Assembly: GCF_000196675.2 (NCBI RefSeq)
Contig: NC_015312.1
Coordinates: 4,588,001-4,652,000 of the forward strand
Length of the DNA stretch: 64,000 nt
Origin: Pseudonocardia benzenivorans CB1190
GTDB lineage: Bacteria; Actinomycetota; Actinomycetes; Mycobacteriales; Pseudonocardiaceae
Reading direction: 5' to 3'
This document shows, in pieces, positions 54,130-63,315 of the stretch (its first letter is position 1; every line of letters begins with the position of its first letter). A program made the translations under genes and the position numbers. A model generated the notes under the pieces. That model was not told where the DNA came from and did not search any database. It saw nothing but the letters and a program-made list of their open reading frames with translations.

Positions 54130-55236
54130 TCAGCCGATGCGCAGGCGGGCCACGGCGTCCTCGTCCCATCGGACACCGGTCCCGGGTCGGTCGGGGGGCG
54201 ACACCGCACCGTCGGTGACGGTCAGTGGCTCGAGCAGGATCGGGTCGGCCCAGTCGACGTACTCCAGCCAGTGGCAGGTGGGCGTCGCCGCCAGCAGGTG
54301 GGCCGACGCCTCCGGGTAGAGATGGCTGGACATCGGGAGGCCGGCGACGTCGGCCAGCGCGGCAGCGTCCAGCCAGCCGGTGACGCCACCGATGCGGTCC
54401 AGGTCGGGCATGACGAGATCGCTCGCCCCGACCTCGATCGCCGCCGCCATCGCGCGCGGTCCCGTGAAGTTCTCGCCGAGCTGCACGGGTGTGCGCAGCG
54501 CGGCGGCCAGCTCCGCGGCACCCCGGTGGTCGTCGTGCCGGATCGGCTCCTCGATCCAGGCGAGCCCTTCGTCGTCGAGCGCCCGGCAGCGCCGGTCGGC
54601 CTCCACCCTGGTCAGCGCCTGGTTGAAGTCGGCCATCACCGCGACGCCGCCCGGGGTCCCCTCGCCGAGCGCCCGGCGGACCGCGCGGACCGCGGCGAGG
54701 TCCTCGTCCGGGTCCGGGCGGCCCAATCGCATCTTGACCGCTCCGAAGCCCTCCGCCGCGAGCTCGACCGCCTCCTGCGCGGCCGTGGCGGGCGCGACCA
54801 GTCCGAGCCCGTTGCTGTTGTAGGCGGGAACGGGCCGGGGCTCGGCACCGAGCAGCCGCACGAGCGGCATGCCGGCCGCGACCGCCACGGCGTCCCAGCA
54901 GGCGACGTCGATCGTCGCCAGGACACCGGCGACCACGCCGCGGACCCCGACGAGCCGCATCCGCGCCGCCAGCGTCCGCCCGACCGTCGCGGGGTCCGCC
55001 GACGACCCGACGAGCAGGTCCTGCACGGACGCAGCGACCGCGACGGCCGCGTGGCCGACCCCGTCGAGGTAGCAGAACAGGTACGCGCGACCCGTGACGC
55101 CCTGCTCGGTGTGCATGTCGAGCAGCATCAGCGGAGCCTCGGTGACCTGGCCGCCGCTCGTGTGCAACGGCCGTCGCATCGGCACCCGCACGAGCCGCGC
55201 GTCGAGCCCCCGCACCGTGAGCGCCGGCTCGGCCAT
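54130..55236 (-). CDS. Enolase-superfamily enzyme, mandelate racemase-like
   Basis: 368 residues. The capping domain is followed by a barrel with AVKMRLG (K-x-R instead of the K-x-K of mandelate racemase), metal ligands in MADFNQ, WIEEPI and QLGENF, and a base His in MSSHLYPEASAHL. These enzymes abstract a proton alpha to a carboxylate and then racemise, eliminate or cycloisomerise. The substrate is unknown. The ATG at 55236 starts 5 bases after the PanE-like stop. Confidence 0.85.
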   Translation of the reverse strand: MAEPALTVRGLDARLVRVPMRRPLHTSGGQVTEAPLMLLDMHTEQGVTGRAYLFCYLDGVGHAAVAVAASVQDLLVGSSADPATVGRTLAARMRLVGVRGVVAGVLATIDVACWDAVAVAAGMPLVRLLGAEPRPVPAYNSNGLGLVAPATAAQEAVELAAEGFGAVKMRLGRPDPDEDLAAVRAVRRALGEGTPGGVAVMADFNQALTRVEADRRCRALDDEGLAWIEEPIRHDDHRGAAELAAALRTPVQLGENFTGPRAMAAAIEVGASDLVMPDLDRIGGVTGWLDAAALADVAGLPMSSHLYPEASAHLLAATPTCHWLEYVDWADPILLEPLTVTDGAVSPPDRPGTGVRWDEDAVARLRIG

Positions 55237-55241
55237 CCCCG

Positions 55242-56174
55242 TCACCCCGCTCGTCCGGCGGCGCCGGCCGCGTGCACCGACAGGATGTCGGCGATCGCGC
55301 GGTTCGCGGGCGCGGCCACACCGAGGTCGGCGGCGCGGGCGACGACGTCGCCGCTGAGCCAGGCGAGCTCGAGGCGGTTCCCGTGCTCGAGGTCGTGGTG
55401 CATCGAGGAGCTCATGGTCGCCGGGATGGTGTCGACGAAGGCGAGCCGGTCGTCGGCGTAGTCCTCCGGGAGCGCGACACCCTGCGCGCGACCGACCCGG
55501 ACGACCTCGTCCATGACGTCGCGCAGGAAGGCCCGCGCCCGGGGCTCGTCCCGGATCGGTCCGATCGGCGTGCGCGCCAGGCTCGTGGTGCCCGAGAGCC
55601 CGACGAGGAAGACGAACTTCTCCCAGATCGTCTGCTCGATGCGGTCGCTGACCTCGACGTCGATACCGCTGTCGACACATGCGTCGTGCAGCGCAGCGGT
55701 CCGGGCCGAGGCCGTCCCGTCGTACTCCCCGAAGACGAGCCGCTGCAGCGTGTTGGCGTGCCGGATCACGCCGGGCTCGGCGATCGAGGCGGCGATGTAG
55801 CAGACCCCGCCCATGACGTGCCGGTCGCCGAGGACCCGGCGCAGGATCTCGTCCTTGGCCACGCCGTTCTGGAACGACACGACGGCCGTCCGCTCCCCGA
55901 CCAGGGGCGCGACCTGTGCCGCGGCCTGCTCGGTGTCCCACAGCTTGACCGCGAACAACACCAGGTCGACCGGGTCGAGCTCGGCCGGGTCGTCGGTGAC
56001 GGTGACGTCCGGCAGGGTGAGGTCGCCGAGCGGGCTGAGGACCCGCAACCCGTTCTCGCGCAACGCCTGCAGGTGTCGTCCGCGAGCGACGAACGCGACG
56101 TCGTGGCCGCCCTCGGCCAACCGGGCCCCGAAGTACCCGCCGACCCCGCCGGTGCCCATCACGGCGATCCGCAT
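55242..56174 (-). CDS. Ketopantoate reductase-like (PanE/ApbA) oxidoreductase
   Basis: 310 residues. An N-terminal NADP-binding motif, MGTGGVGGYFGARLAEGGH, VKLWDTEQAA and VSFQNGV are PanE-family landmarks; the C-terminal helical domain carries KFVFLVGLSGTTSLAR. It reduces 2-keto acids to 2-hydroxy acids. Position in a catabolic-looking operon suggests a substrate other than ketopantoate (inference). The ATG at 56174 follows GAAAGGGG. It is the first gene, divergent from TetR. Confidence 0.87.
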   Translation of the reverse strand: MRIAVMGTGGVGGYFGARLAEGGHDVAFVARGRHLQALRENGLRVLSPLGDLTLPDVTVTDDPAELDPVDLVLFAVKLWDTEQAAAQVAPLVGERTAVVSFQNGVAKDEILRRVLGDRHVMGGVCYIAASIAEPGVIRHANTLQRLVFGEYDGTASARTAALHDACVDSGIDVEVSDRIEQTIWEKFVFLVGLSGTTSLARTPIGPIRDEPRARAFLRDVMDEVVRVGRAQGVALPEDYADDRLAFVDTIPATMSSSMHHDLEHGNRLELAWLSGDVVARAADLGVAAPANRAIADILSVHAAGAAGRAG

Positions 56175-56280
56175 GCAGCGCCCCTTTCATGAATGCTCCG
56201 CCAAATATTTCATGTAAGAGCATGCAGTACAACCCGTCCGACGCCTCTCGAGGGCGGCGACGTGTACTAGAATCGGACTC
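56175..56280. promoter_or_regulatory. Divergent promoter with TetR-type inverted repeat
   Basis: An AT-rich island within GC-rich DNA. CATGAA at 56188-56193 and TTCATG at 56209-56214 form 6-bp arms around a 15-bp spacer. A TAGAAT box at 56268-56273 lies 7 bases before the tetR GTG, which suggests a leaderless transcript. Confidence 0.45.
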
Positions 56281-56889
56281 GTGGGAAGGAGGCGGCAGTT
56301 CGACGTCGACGAGGCGCTCGACGCCGCGTTGCGCACGTTCTGGGAGCACGGGTTCGAGGCGTCGTCGATGCACACGCTCTGCGAGGCGATGCAGCTCCAG
56401 CCGGGCAGCGTCTACGCCGCGTTCGGCCCCAAGCGCGACCTCTTCACCGCTGCTCTGCGCCGCTACACCGAGACGGTGTCGGCCGATGCCGTCCGGCGCA
56501 TCACCGCGCCCGCGAGCGGCGTGCAGGGCCTGCGCGACTACTTCGACCACCTGATCGACGCCATGGTCGACGGCGACCGGCGCTGGGGTTGCCTGATCAC
56601 CAACTCGCTCGTCGAGTTCGCGGCCCGGGACCCGGAGCTCTCCGGCATGGTCGGCCTGCACCTCGCGAACCTGCGCGCGGCCTTCGAGGCCGCCCTGACG
56701 CGCGCGGCCGCCGCGGGCGAACTGCGCCCCGGTGCCGGCGCGGCCTCGGCCGACCTCCTGGTCGCCGTCGTCCAGGGGATGAACGTTCTGGCGAAGAGCC
56801 GGCCCGGCCGGGAGCGGCTGCGCGCGGTCGCCGACTCCGCCCTCGCCGGCCTCGTCGCCGAGCCGGCGACGGCGTCGTCTGCGACATAG
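56281..56889 (+). CDS. TetR-family transcriptional regulator
   Basis: 202 residues. The HTH region (ALDAALRTFWEHGFEASSMHTLCEAMQLQ and GSVYAAFGPKRDLF) is of the TetR subgroup that has the FGPKRDLF motif; the C-terminal domain has WGCLITNSLVEFAARDPEL. The GTG at 56281 is close behind a TAGAAT box. It probably controls the divergent PanE-like/enolase/dehalogenase operon. An in-frame ATG at 56189 lies within the promoter region and is rejected. Confidence 0.88.
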   Translation: MGRRRQFDVDEALDAALRTFWEHGFEASSMHTLCEAMQLQPGSVYAAFGPKRDLFTAALRRYTETVSADAVRRITAPASGVQGLRDYFDHLIDAMVDGDRRWGCLITNSLVEFAARDPELSGMVGLHLANLRAAFEAALTRAAAAGELRPGAGAASADLLVAVVQGMNVLAKSRPGRERLRAVADSALAGLVAEPATASSAT

Positions 56890-56949
56890 CTTCCACGGCG
56901 GCGATACGGCTACCGACGGGCACCGCCTCGTCGATCGGACGACCGCCGT

Positions 56950-57237
56950 TCGGAGACCAGCCCGCTCGACGAACCCGCCGATGGCGCCGAGTGCGAACAC
57001 CGGCGTCCCGTCGAGCGACAGCCGCGGTTCCGCGTCGGGCCCGCGCCGCAGCGCGTCCTTGCCGACGCAGAGCCACGGCCGCCCGCGCTGTCAGTTCCGG
57101 CAGGTCCCGCAGTATCCGGCGACGCACGTCGTGACGTGGTCGCCGACCCGGACGCCGCCCACGTCCGCGCCGGTCGCGACGACGACGCCGCCGCCACCTC
57201 GTGCCCGACCGCGCCCGGCTCGACGACGTGCGCGCGT
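56950..57237 (-). pseudogene. Remnant of a zinc-dependent alcohol dehydrogenase
   Basis: Fragments in three frames line up with an MDR alcohol dehydrogenase: HVVEPGAVGHE, then VVVATGADVGGVRVGDHVT and CVAGYCGTC, a stop at 57091-57093, then QRGRPWLCVG and further on LSLDGTPVFALGAIGGFVE. At least one frameshift near 57195 and one in-frame stop are needed, and both ends are missing. Confidence 0.6.
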
Positions 57238-57471
57238 ACATCCGGTCGGTGGGAGGAGGAGCTCGAGGCAACGCGCGTCAAGATCCTGCTCAACGGCACG
57301 GAGTCCGGCCAGTTCGCCCAGGTCGACCCCCGGTTGTGCGCCCGTAGCATCCTGTGGCTCGGCCACCTGTGGGCGTTGAACCGCGGCGGGGTCCGGTCCC
57401 AGATGTCGCTCGACGAGTTCATCGCGGCCCAGACCGCGTTCTTCTTCGCCGCCCTGCGGCCGGCCGCCTGA
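57222..57471 (+). pseudogene. Remnant of a TetR-family C-terminal domain
   Basis: The last ~75 residues (RWEEELEATRVKILLNGTES, then DPRLCARSILWLGHLWALNRGG and LDEFIAAQTAFFFAAL) resemble TetR C-terminal helices. The matching upstream part (DDVRAYIRS) is in another frame, and no HTH is present. It abuts the alcohol dehydrogenase remnant, so the two appear to be joined fragments. Confidence 0.5.
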
Positions 57472-57516
57472 CCACGCCCGGGCGGGTGCCGCCCGTGGAG
57501 CGGCGACGGCGGGGAC

Positions 57517-58023
57517 TCATCCCGGGCGACGGGACACCGCGTAGCTGATCATGGTGACCTCGGTGCCGGCGCCGTCGCCGGGCCTGGCGCCGTGTCCGTG
57601 CTCCGGGATGCCGGGGCGGATCGTCACCTCGTCCATCAGGTCGTTGATCAGCTGCAGACCGAGGCCGTCGGCCTGCAGCACGCCCAGCGAGTTCCACGAC
57701 CCCCAGTCACGCACCACCACCCGCACCCGCCGGGTCCCGGCGGCGGCCAGCACCACCGCCTCCACCGACACCGCCCCCCACAGCCCGGCCACCGTTCCGG
57801 CAGCCACGCCCTCCACCGGCGGGTACGCGTGCAGGGCGACGTTGTCGACGGCCTCGCCCACGGCCGCGACGATCCCGACCGCCTGCACCAGTGGCCAGCC
57901 CACGATCTCCAACCAGGCCGACACTTCCGTCCGGGCCACTCCCCCGGCCCACTCCTCGGCCCGCAGCGTCATCGAGCACGGCCGTCCACCGGGCGCCTCG
58001 TCGTCGGTCGGTCGTCGGACCAC
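57517..58023 (-). CDS. RsbW-like ATP-binding regulatory protein
   Basis: 168 residues of the HATPase_c_2 type. The N box is VAAVGEAVDNVALHAYPP, the G1 box VRDWGSW and the G2 box DGLGLQLINDLMDEV. Such proteins bind ATP and often act as serine kinases or anti-sigma factors in partner-switching. No sigma or antagonist gene is adjacent, so the partner is unknown. The start is GTG at 58023; an ATG at 57972 would also keep all motifs. Confidence 0.78.
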   Translation of the reverse strand: MVRRPTDDEAPGGRPCSMTLRAEEWAGGVARTEVSAWLEIVGWPLVQAVGIVAAVGEAVDNVALHAYPPVEGVAAGTVAGLWGAVSVEAVVLAAAGTRRVRVVVRDWGSWNSLGVLQADGLGLQLINDLMDEVTIRPGIPEHGHGARPGDGAGTEVTMISYAVSRRPG

Positions 58024-58467
58024 TTCCCGGTTCCCCCACCACGGCGTGACTGCGCCACGACCCCGGCAAACCCGTCGGCGAGGGCCGATCGTCGCTCCAG
58101 TGCGCCCGAACCCGACCTGTCACCTGAACGGGCGGTTCACACTAGCAGTCACCCCGCACCGCACCAATCCCTCCGTCCTCCTGACCTGCTGAAACGGGGC
58201 CGCACCGCCGGGCGACGCCGCCCCGCGCAGGCAGCAGGCAGGACTTGCGCGTGCCGCACCAGGCCGGGAGACGTCGGGCCGAGGACCTCGCGTCGAGGCA
58301 ACCACGCGGTCCCCGGTCGGTCGCCGAGCCGCGCCCGTCGGCGCCGGTAACGGATCTCCGTACGGGGCCGAAGTCCTCGGCGTCAGGCGTCGACCACGTC
58401 GGGTGGTCCGACCGGTTGAGATCGGCTCGTCCGGATGGTGGAGTAGGGGGCACGAGGGAGGCGGGCG
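58024..58467. other. Divergent gap with no convincing gene
   Basis: Upstream region of both the RsbW-like gene and the LuxR gene. Open frames here have skewed composition. No clear operator or repeat was seen. Confidence 0.35.
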
Positions 58468-61134
58468 ATGGTGCTCGACGGGGGGCCGGAGGCGGGGCCG
58501 GGTTCCCTCGTGGGCCGCGACGCGCAGTTGGCGGTGCTGTCGCGCTGGTTCGATCGGGCGGCCGCGGGTCACGCCGCGCGGGTACTCGTGGGCGGCGACG
58601 CGGGTGTCGGCAAGACGGCGCTGGTCGACGCGTTCGTCGCCGGTCTGCCCGACGCCGTCGTCGTACGGGTCGAGGCGGACGGGGACCGACGACCCGGTGC
58701 GTTCCAGGAGCTGGTGGCGGCAGAGCTGGGTGCCGACCGCGCCCGGGACCCGACGAGCCTGCTCGAGCGGCTCGGGGCACGTCAGGAGGAGGGGCCGGTC
58801 GTCATCGTGCTGCACGACCTGCACGATGTCGACGAGGAGTCGGCGATCGGCCTGGCCCGCACCGTACGGAGGCTGCACGCCGACCGCGTCCTCGTCGTCG
58901 CCACCGCCCGGGGCGACGGGCTCGGCCGGGTGTGGACGTCGTTGTTCGCCGACGGCCCTGACGCCGCGACGCTGCGGCTCGGCGGGCTCGATCCCGACGG
59001 TGTGCGGGAGCTCGTGTTCCGGCTGCGGCCCGGCCGGTGGAGCCGCGCGGTCACGTCGCGGCTGCACGCCGAGACCGAGGGCAACCCGCTGCACCTGACG
59101 ACGTTGCTGCGCGAGCTGCCCGACGACGTGCTGCGCGGCGACTCGCCCTTGCCCGCGCCGCGCGCGCTCGCCGACGAGATCGCGAGCCGGACCGCGCGGC
59201 TGTCCGACGACGCCCACCGGGTCCTGGCCTGTCTCGTGGTGCTCGCCCGTCCCGCCGGGCGCAGCCTGCTGGCGCGCCTGACCGAGCTCGCGGACGTCGA
59301 CGTCGACGCGGCCGCGCGGGAGCTGACGGCGGCCGGCCTGGTCGACGTCCTCGCTCTCGGCGCTCGGTCCACGATGCGAGTGCGCCATCCGCTGGTGCGA
59401 GCATCGGTGTACGACCGCCTGGATCCCTTGTGGCGCAGGGAGATTCATCTCGACCTCGCCGCAGCCGTCGGGGGCACGGCCGAGCTGGCCCATCGCGTTG
59501 CGGCCGCCGAGGGCCGCCCCGACCCCGGTCTCGCCGACGACCTGGAGGCCGCCGCGCGGTCCGAGCCGACCGACGTCCGTGCGGCCGCGACCCGGTTGCT
59601 CGACGCCGCCGATCTCAGCCCGACGGCCGAGCTGGCCGAACGTCGGCTGCTCGCCGCGTGCGTCCTGCTGGTCGACGCCTACGACACCGACCGGCTCCTC
59701 GCCCGCGCTCCCGCGGTCCGGGCCGCCCGGCCGTGCCCCGAGCGCGACGTCGCGCTGGGATTCCTGCTCAGCCGGGATGCGGACCCTGCCGCGCACGCCC
59801 ACCTGGAGAGCGCCCTGGAGGCCGCCGACGGCGATCCCGAGGTCCGTGCGCTCGCCGGGGTGCGGCTGGCGTTGGAACACATCTTCCGGGGCCGGGGTGT
59901 CGCGGCAGCGGCGGCCGCGGCGCGGGTGCCGGAGCTGACCCGCCGCCCGGTCCGCGCCGAGCAGGCGCTGGTCCTGCACGCTCTCGGTCGCGCGCTGAGC
60001 GAGGGGCCAGACGCCGGGCTCGACGTGCTGGCCGGGCACGTCGACCACGCGCTCGGGGCGGACCCTGCGATCACGGAGGGGACCCTGCACCTCGCGGCAG
60101 GGCGGATCGCGGCCGCGCGTTCCCGGCTGGAGGAGGGAATCGCCCGCTCGCGGCGCGGCGCACCCTCGTCGAGCACGCACCGCGCGCACTGCCACCTCGT
60201 CGAGGTTCTCTACCGCACCGGGCGTTGGGACCTCGCCGAGGCACAGGCCGACATCGCGCTCACCTGGTTCGTCGACGGTGACCGGGGTTGGGCGGAGTCG
60301 ACCGCCCACGCGGTTGCCGCACTGGTACCGGCCGCCCGCGGGCAGCGCGACCGCGCCGCGGAGCACTGCGCCGCGGCGCGCGCGTCGTTGGAACGGACGT
60401 TCAACCCTCAGGGCGCCCACGCACTCGCCCTGGCAGAGGCGACACTGTGCCGGGCCCTCGGGGACGCCGACGGGATGGCGCGAGCGCTGCGCCGGGTGCC
60501 GGCGACCGCGGCGGCCGGCGGGATGTCGTCGGCGCCGTTCGCACCGTGGCGGCCGCTGCATGCCGAGGCGCTCGTCGGGAGCGGGGACCTCGCCGGAGCC
60601 CGCGCCGCGCTGCGATCCTGGCCGCGCACCGGTGCACCACTGTGGTTCCGGCTCGCCCGCCACCAGGTCCAGGCCAGGCTGGCGTTGGCCACCGGCGACA
60701 CCGCCGCCGCCGAGATCACGCTGCGCGCTGCCGTGGCGACGGCCGAGCGCCACCCCGACGAGGTCGCCGACGAGTGCCCGGTGGAGCTCGCCGAGATCCG
60801 TGTGCTGCTGGGCGGGCTCCCGCACGTCCCCGACGGCCCCGAGCAGCTGCGAGCCGCGGCCGCCGTGTTCACCGAGATCGCCGCGACGCCGTGGCTGGAC
60901 CGGATCCGCGCCGCGTCCACGCCGGCGGAGGCCGACCACGGCGACGCCGGGGCGCCGCCGCTCACCCCGCGCGAACGCCAGGTCGCCGACCTCGTCGCCC
61001 GGGGCCTGACCAGCCGGGAGGCCGCCGAGGTCCTCTGGGTCACCCCGAAGGCCGTGGACTTCCACCTCGGCAACGTGTTCGCGAAGCTCGGCATCTCCTC
61101 CCGGCGCCAGCTGCGGGGCCGCACCTTCGCCTGA
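58468..61134 (+). CDS. LAL-type (large ATP-binding) LuxR-family regulator
   Basis: 888 residues. Walker A is GGDAGVGKT at 42-50 and Walker B VVIVLHDLHD at 111-120. A long TPR/helical region follows (LERTFNPQGAHALALAEATL and similar). The C-terminal LuxR HTH occupies ~831-885 (LTPRERQVADLVARGLTSRE, then KAVDFHLGNVFAKLGI). LAL proteins use ATP and a small ligand to activate transcription. The ATG follows GGGAGGCGGG. The carotenoid-oxygenase operon starts 100 bases downstream and is a likely target. Confidence 0.92.
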   Translation: MVLDGGPEAGPGSLVGRDAQLAVLSRWFDRAAAGHAARVLVGGDAGVGKTALVDAFVAGLPDAVVVRVEADGDRRPGAFQELVAAELGADRARDPTSLLERLGARQEEGPVVIVLHDLHDVDEESAIGLARTVRRLHADRVLVVATARGDGLGRVWTSLFADGPDAATLRLGGLDPDGVRELVFRLRPGRWSRAVTSRLHAETEGNPLHLTTLLRELPDDVLRGDSPLPAPRALADEIASRTARLSDDAHRVLACLVVLARPAGRSLLARLTELADVDVDAAARELTAAGLVDVLALGARSTMRVRHPLVRASVYDRLDPLWRREIHLDLAAAVGGTAELAHRVAAAEGRPDPGLADDLEAAARSEPTDVRAAATRLLDAADLSPTAELAERRLLAACVLLVDAYDTDRLLARAPAVRAARPCPERDVALGFLLSRDADPAAHAHLESALEAADGDPEVRALAGVRLALEHIFRGRGVAAAAAAARVPELTRRPVRAEQALVLHALGRALSEGPDAGLDVLAGHVDHALGADPAITEGTLHLAAGRIAAARSRLEEGIARSRRGAPSSSTHRAHCHLVEVLYRTGRWDLAEAQADIALTWFVDGDRGWAESTAHAVAALVPAARGQRDRAAEHCAAARASLERTFNPQGAHALALAEATLCRALGDADGMARALRRVPATAAAGGMSSAPFAPWRPLHAEALVGSGDLAGARAALRSWPRTGAPLWFRLARHQVQARLALATGDTAAAEITLRAAVATAERHPDEVADECPVELAEIRVLLGGLPHVPDGPEQLRAAAAVFTEIAATPWLDRIRAASTPAEADHGDAGAPPLTPRERQVADLVARGLTSREAAEVLWVTPKAVDFHLGNVFAKLGISSRRQLRGRTFA

Positions 61135-61234
61135 GGCCTGGGTGTTTCTCCCAGTGCTTGCGCGGTCGCCCGCGGGCACCGTCGGTCCCGGTGATCCCGG
61201 CGGCTCGCCGGGGCCGGACGGCCGAGGAGGGACC

Positions 61235-61837
61235 GTGCGCAACAGCATCGCAGCGGGCTTCGCGCCCTGGATCGTGTTCTGGGTGGTGTCCTCGCCCAGC
61301 ACCTGGCAGTGGGCGTCGCTGGTCGCGCTCGTCATCTCGATCGGGCTCGTCGTCCCGTCGCTCCGCAAGCACGAGGGCGTCTCCGCACTCGACGTGGCGG
61401 GCCTGGTGTTCTTCGCCGTCCTGTCGGTCCTCGCGCTCGTCGTCGAGCGGTCGGCGCTGGAGACCCTCGAGAACTACGCGCAGGCCATCTCGATGGGGCT
61501 GCTCGCCGTGGTCGCGATCGGGGGCGTCCTGATCGGGCGGCCGTTCACCGCGTACTACGCCCGCCGCGAGGTGCCGCGAGAGCTCTGGGGGACGCGCGAG
61601 TTCCGGCGGATCAACCGTGTCATCAGCCTGGTCTGGGGTGCGGCGTTCGTCGTGGTCGCCGTCGCCGGGTTCGTCGCCGTCCGCTGGTCGGTCGCGGTCG
61701 ACGTGCTGGAGTGGGTCGTGCCCGCGGTCGTGATCGTCGCGGCGGCGAAGTTCACCCAGGCCTACACCGGTCACGACGACGGACCGCCCGCATCGCACGA
61801 CACGGCCGCCGGGACGACGTCGGGGCGTGCGTCGTGA
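61235..61837 (+). CDS. Integral membrane protein of unknown function
   Basis: 200 residues with about six helices. Landmarks are the N-terminal FAPWIVFWVVSSPSTWQWAS and GRPFTAYYARREVPRELW in a central loop. The family is not recognised. The GTG at 61235 follows GAGGAGGG. Its stop overlaps the carotenoid-oxygenase start (GTGA), so it is coupled to it. It could handle a hydrophobic substrate (inference). Confidence 0.75.
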   Translation: MRNSIAAGFAPWIVFWVVSSPSTWQWASLVALVISIGLVVPSLRKHEGVSALDVAGLVFFAVLSVLALVVERSALETLENYAQAISMGLLAVVAIGGVLIGRPFTAYYARREVPRELWGTREFRRINRVISLVWGAAFVVVAVAGFVAVRWSVAVDVLEWVVPAVVIVAAAKFTQAYTGHDDGPPASHDTAAGTTSGRAS

Positions 61838-63288
61838 CGCTGCTACCCACCGGGGCGCACCCGGTCCCCGTCGACGTCTCGCTCGTCCCCGAGCTCTCCG
61901 GCCTGTTCGCGCCGACGACGGCCGAGCGCGACATCGGCCCGCTCGAGGTCGTCGGCGAGCTGCCGCCCGAGCTCGACGGGACCTACCTGCGCAACGGACC
62001 CAACCCGCGCTTCACCCCGATCGGCTCCTACACCTACCCGCTCGACGGTGACGGGATGATCCACGCCGTCCGCATCGACGACGGCCGGGTCAGCTACTCC
62101 AACCGTTTCGTCGAGACGCCCGCGCTCCGGGCCGAGGAACGAGCCGGGCACGCCCTGTGGAGCGGGCTGATGACGATGTACCGGCCCGACGCCACGGAGG
62201 TCGGGGCCGGGCTCGCGGGCACCCGCAAGGACCTGCCCGACATCAACGTCGTCCGGCACGCCGGCCGGACGCTCGCACTCGCGGAGGCGGCGCCGCCCTT
62301 CGCGCTCTCGCCGGAGCTGGCGACCCTGGGTCGTGAGACGTTCGGCGGGGCCCTGCCCGCCGGGATCACCGCGCATCCCAAGATCGACCCGCGGACCGGC
62401 GAACTGCTCGTCTTCTGCTACGGCATCGAGGCACCGTTCCTGACCTGGTCGGTCGTCGGACCGGACGGGACGATCCGGCGGACGCCAACCGTCGTCGACG
62501 GCGTCGAACGGCCGACGATGATCCACGACATGGCGATCACCGACCGGTTCGTCGTGCTCGTCGTCGCGCCGTACTACTTCGACATCGCCGCGGCGATGTC
62601 CGGCGGCAGCCTGCTCACCTGGCGTCCCGAGGACGGCACCCGGATCGCGCTCGTGCCCCGCGACGGCTCGCCGACCCGCTGGCTCGCGACCGACGCGTTC
62701 TGGTGCTGGCACCTGGCCAACGCCTTCGACGACGGACCGGCGCCCGGCGGTGCCGGCGGCGCGGGCCCCGGGCCCGACGGTGCCGTCGTCGTCGACTACG
62801 TGCAGTGGGACCGACCCGGTACCGACGACCCTGCCGACGAGCAACACGCCATGCTCGTTCGCGCCCGGCTCGACCTCGGCCGCGGCACGGTCGTCCGGAC
62901 CCCCGCGCACGACCGGCGGGTCGAGTTCCCGCGCATCGACGACCGCGTCCTCGGCCGCCGCCACGACCGGGTCGCGACGATCGCCACCCGACCCGACGAC
63001 CCGCAGCTCGCCGACACCCTCGTCGTCACCGACCTCGCCGGTGGCCACGACGCGCACTGGCGCGCACCCGAGCTGGCGCTGGGCGAGCCCGTGCACCTCC
63101 CCCGCCCCGGCGACCCCGATCCAGGCCACGGCTGGTGGGCCACGCTCGCCGTGGACCGGCGCGAGGACGTCAGCTGGTTCCTCGTGCTGCCCGCCGACGA
63201 CCCGGCCGCGGGCCCGGTCGCGCGGGTCCGCATCCCCGTCCGTGTTCCGCTCGGCCTGCACGGCGTCTGGCTGCCGTCCAACCGCTGA
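61834..63288 (+). CDS. Carotenoid/stilbene cleavage oxygenase
   Basis: 484 residues of the RPE65/CCD beta-propeller family. The four Fe-binding His are H181 (AHPKID), H231 (MIHDMAI), H293 (CWHLANAF) and H476 (LHGVWL). YLRNGPNPRF and LDGDGMIHAV are further hallmarks. Family members split double bonds in apocarotenoids or lignin-derived stilbenes with O2. No carotenoid synthesis gene is nearby; given the aromatic pathway in the window, a stilbene substrate is possible (inference). The GTG at 61834 overlaps the previous stop. Confidence 0.9.
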   Translation: MTLLPTGAHPVPVDVSLVPELSGLFAPTTAERDIGPLEVVGELPPELDGTYLRNGPNPRFTPIGSYTYPLDGDGMIHAVRIDDGRVSYSNRFVETPALRAEERAGHALWSGLMTMYRPDATEVGAGLAGTRKDLPDINVVRHAGRTLALAEAAPPFALSPELATLGRETFGGALPAGITAHPKIDPRTGELLVFCYGIEAPFLTWSVVGPDGTIRRTPTVVDGVERPTMIHDMAITDRFVVLVVAPYYFDIAAAMSGGSLLTWRPEDGTRIALVPRDGSPTRWLATDAFWCWHLANAFDDGPAPGGAGGAGPGPDGAVVVDYVQWDRPGTDDPADEQHAMLVRARLDLGRGTVVRTPAHDRRVEFPRIDDRVLGRRHDRVATIATRPDDPQLADTLVVTDLAGGHDAHWRAPELALGEPVHLPRPGDPDPGHGWWATLAVDRREDVSWFLVLPADDPAAGPVARVRIPVRVPLGLHGVWLPSNR

Positions 63289-63315
63289 CCTTCTCGTCCG
63301 GACCAGGAGACTTTC

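Noticed and set aside
58120..61368. 1,082-codon minus-strand frame opposite the LAL regulator
   Set aside because: Shadow frame; the plus strand carries Walker and LuxR motifs.
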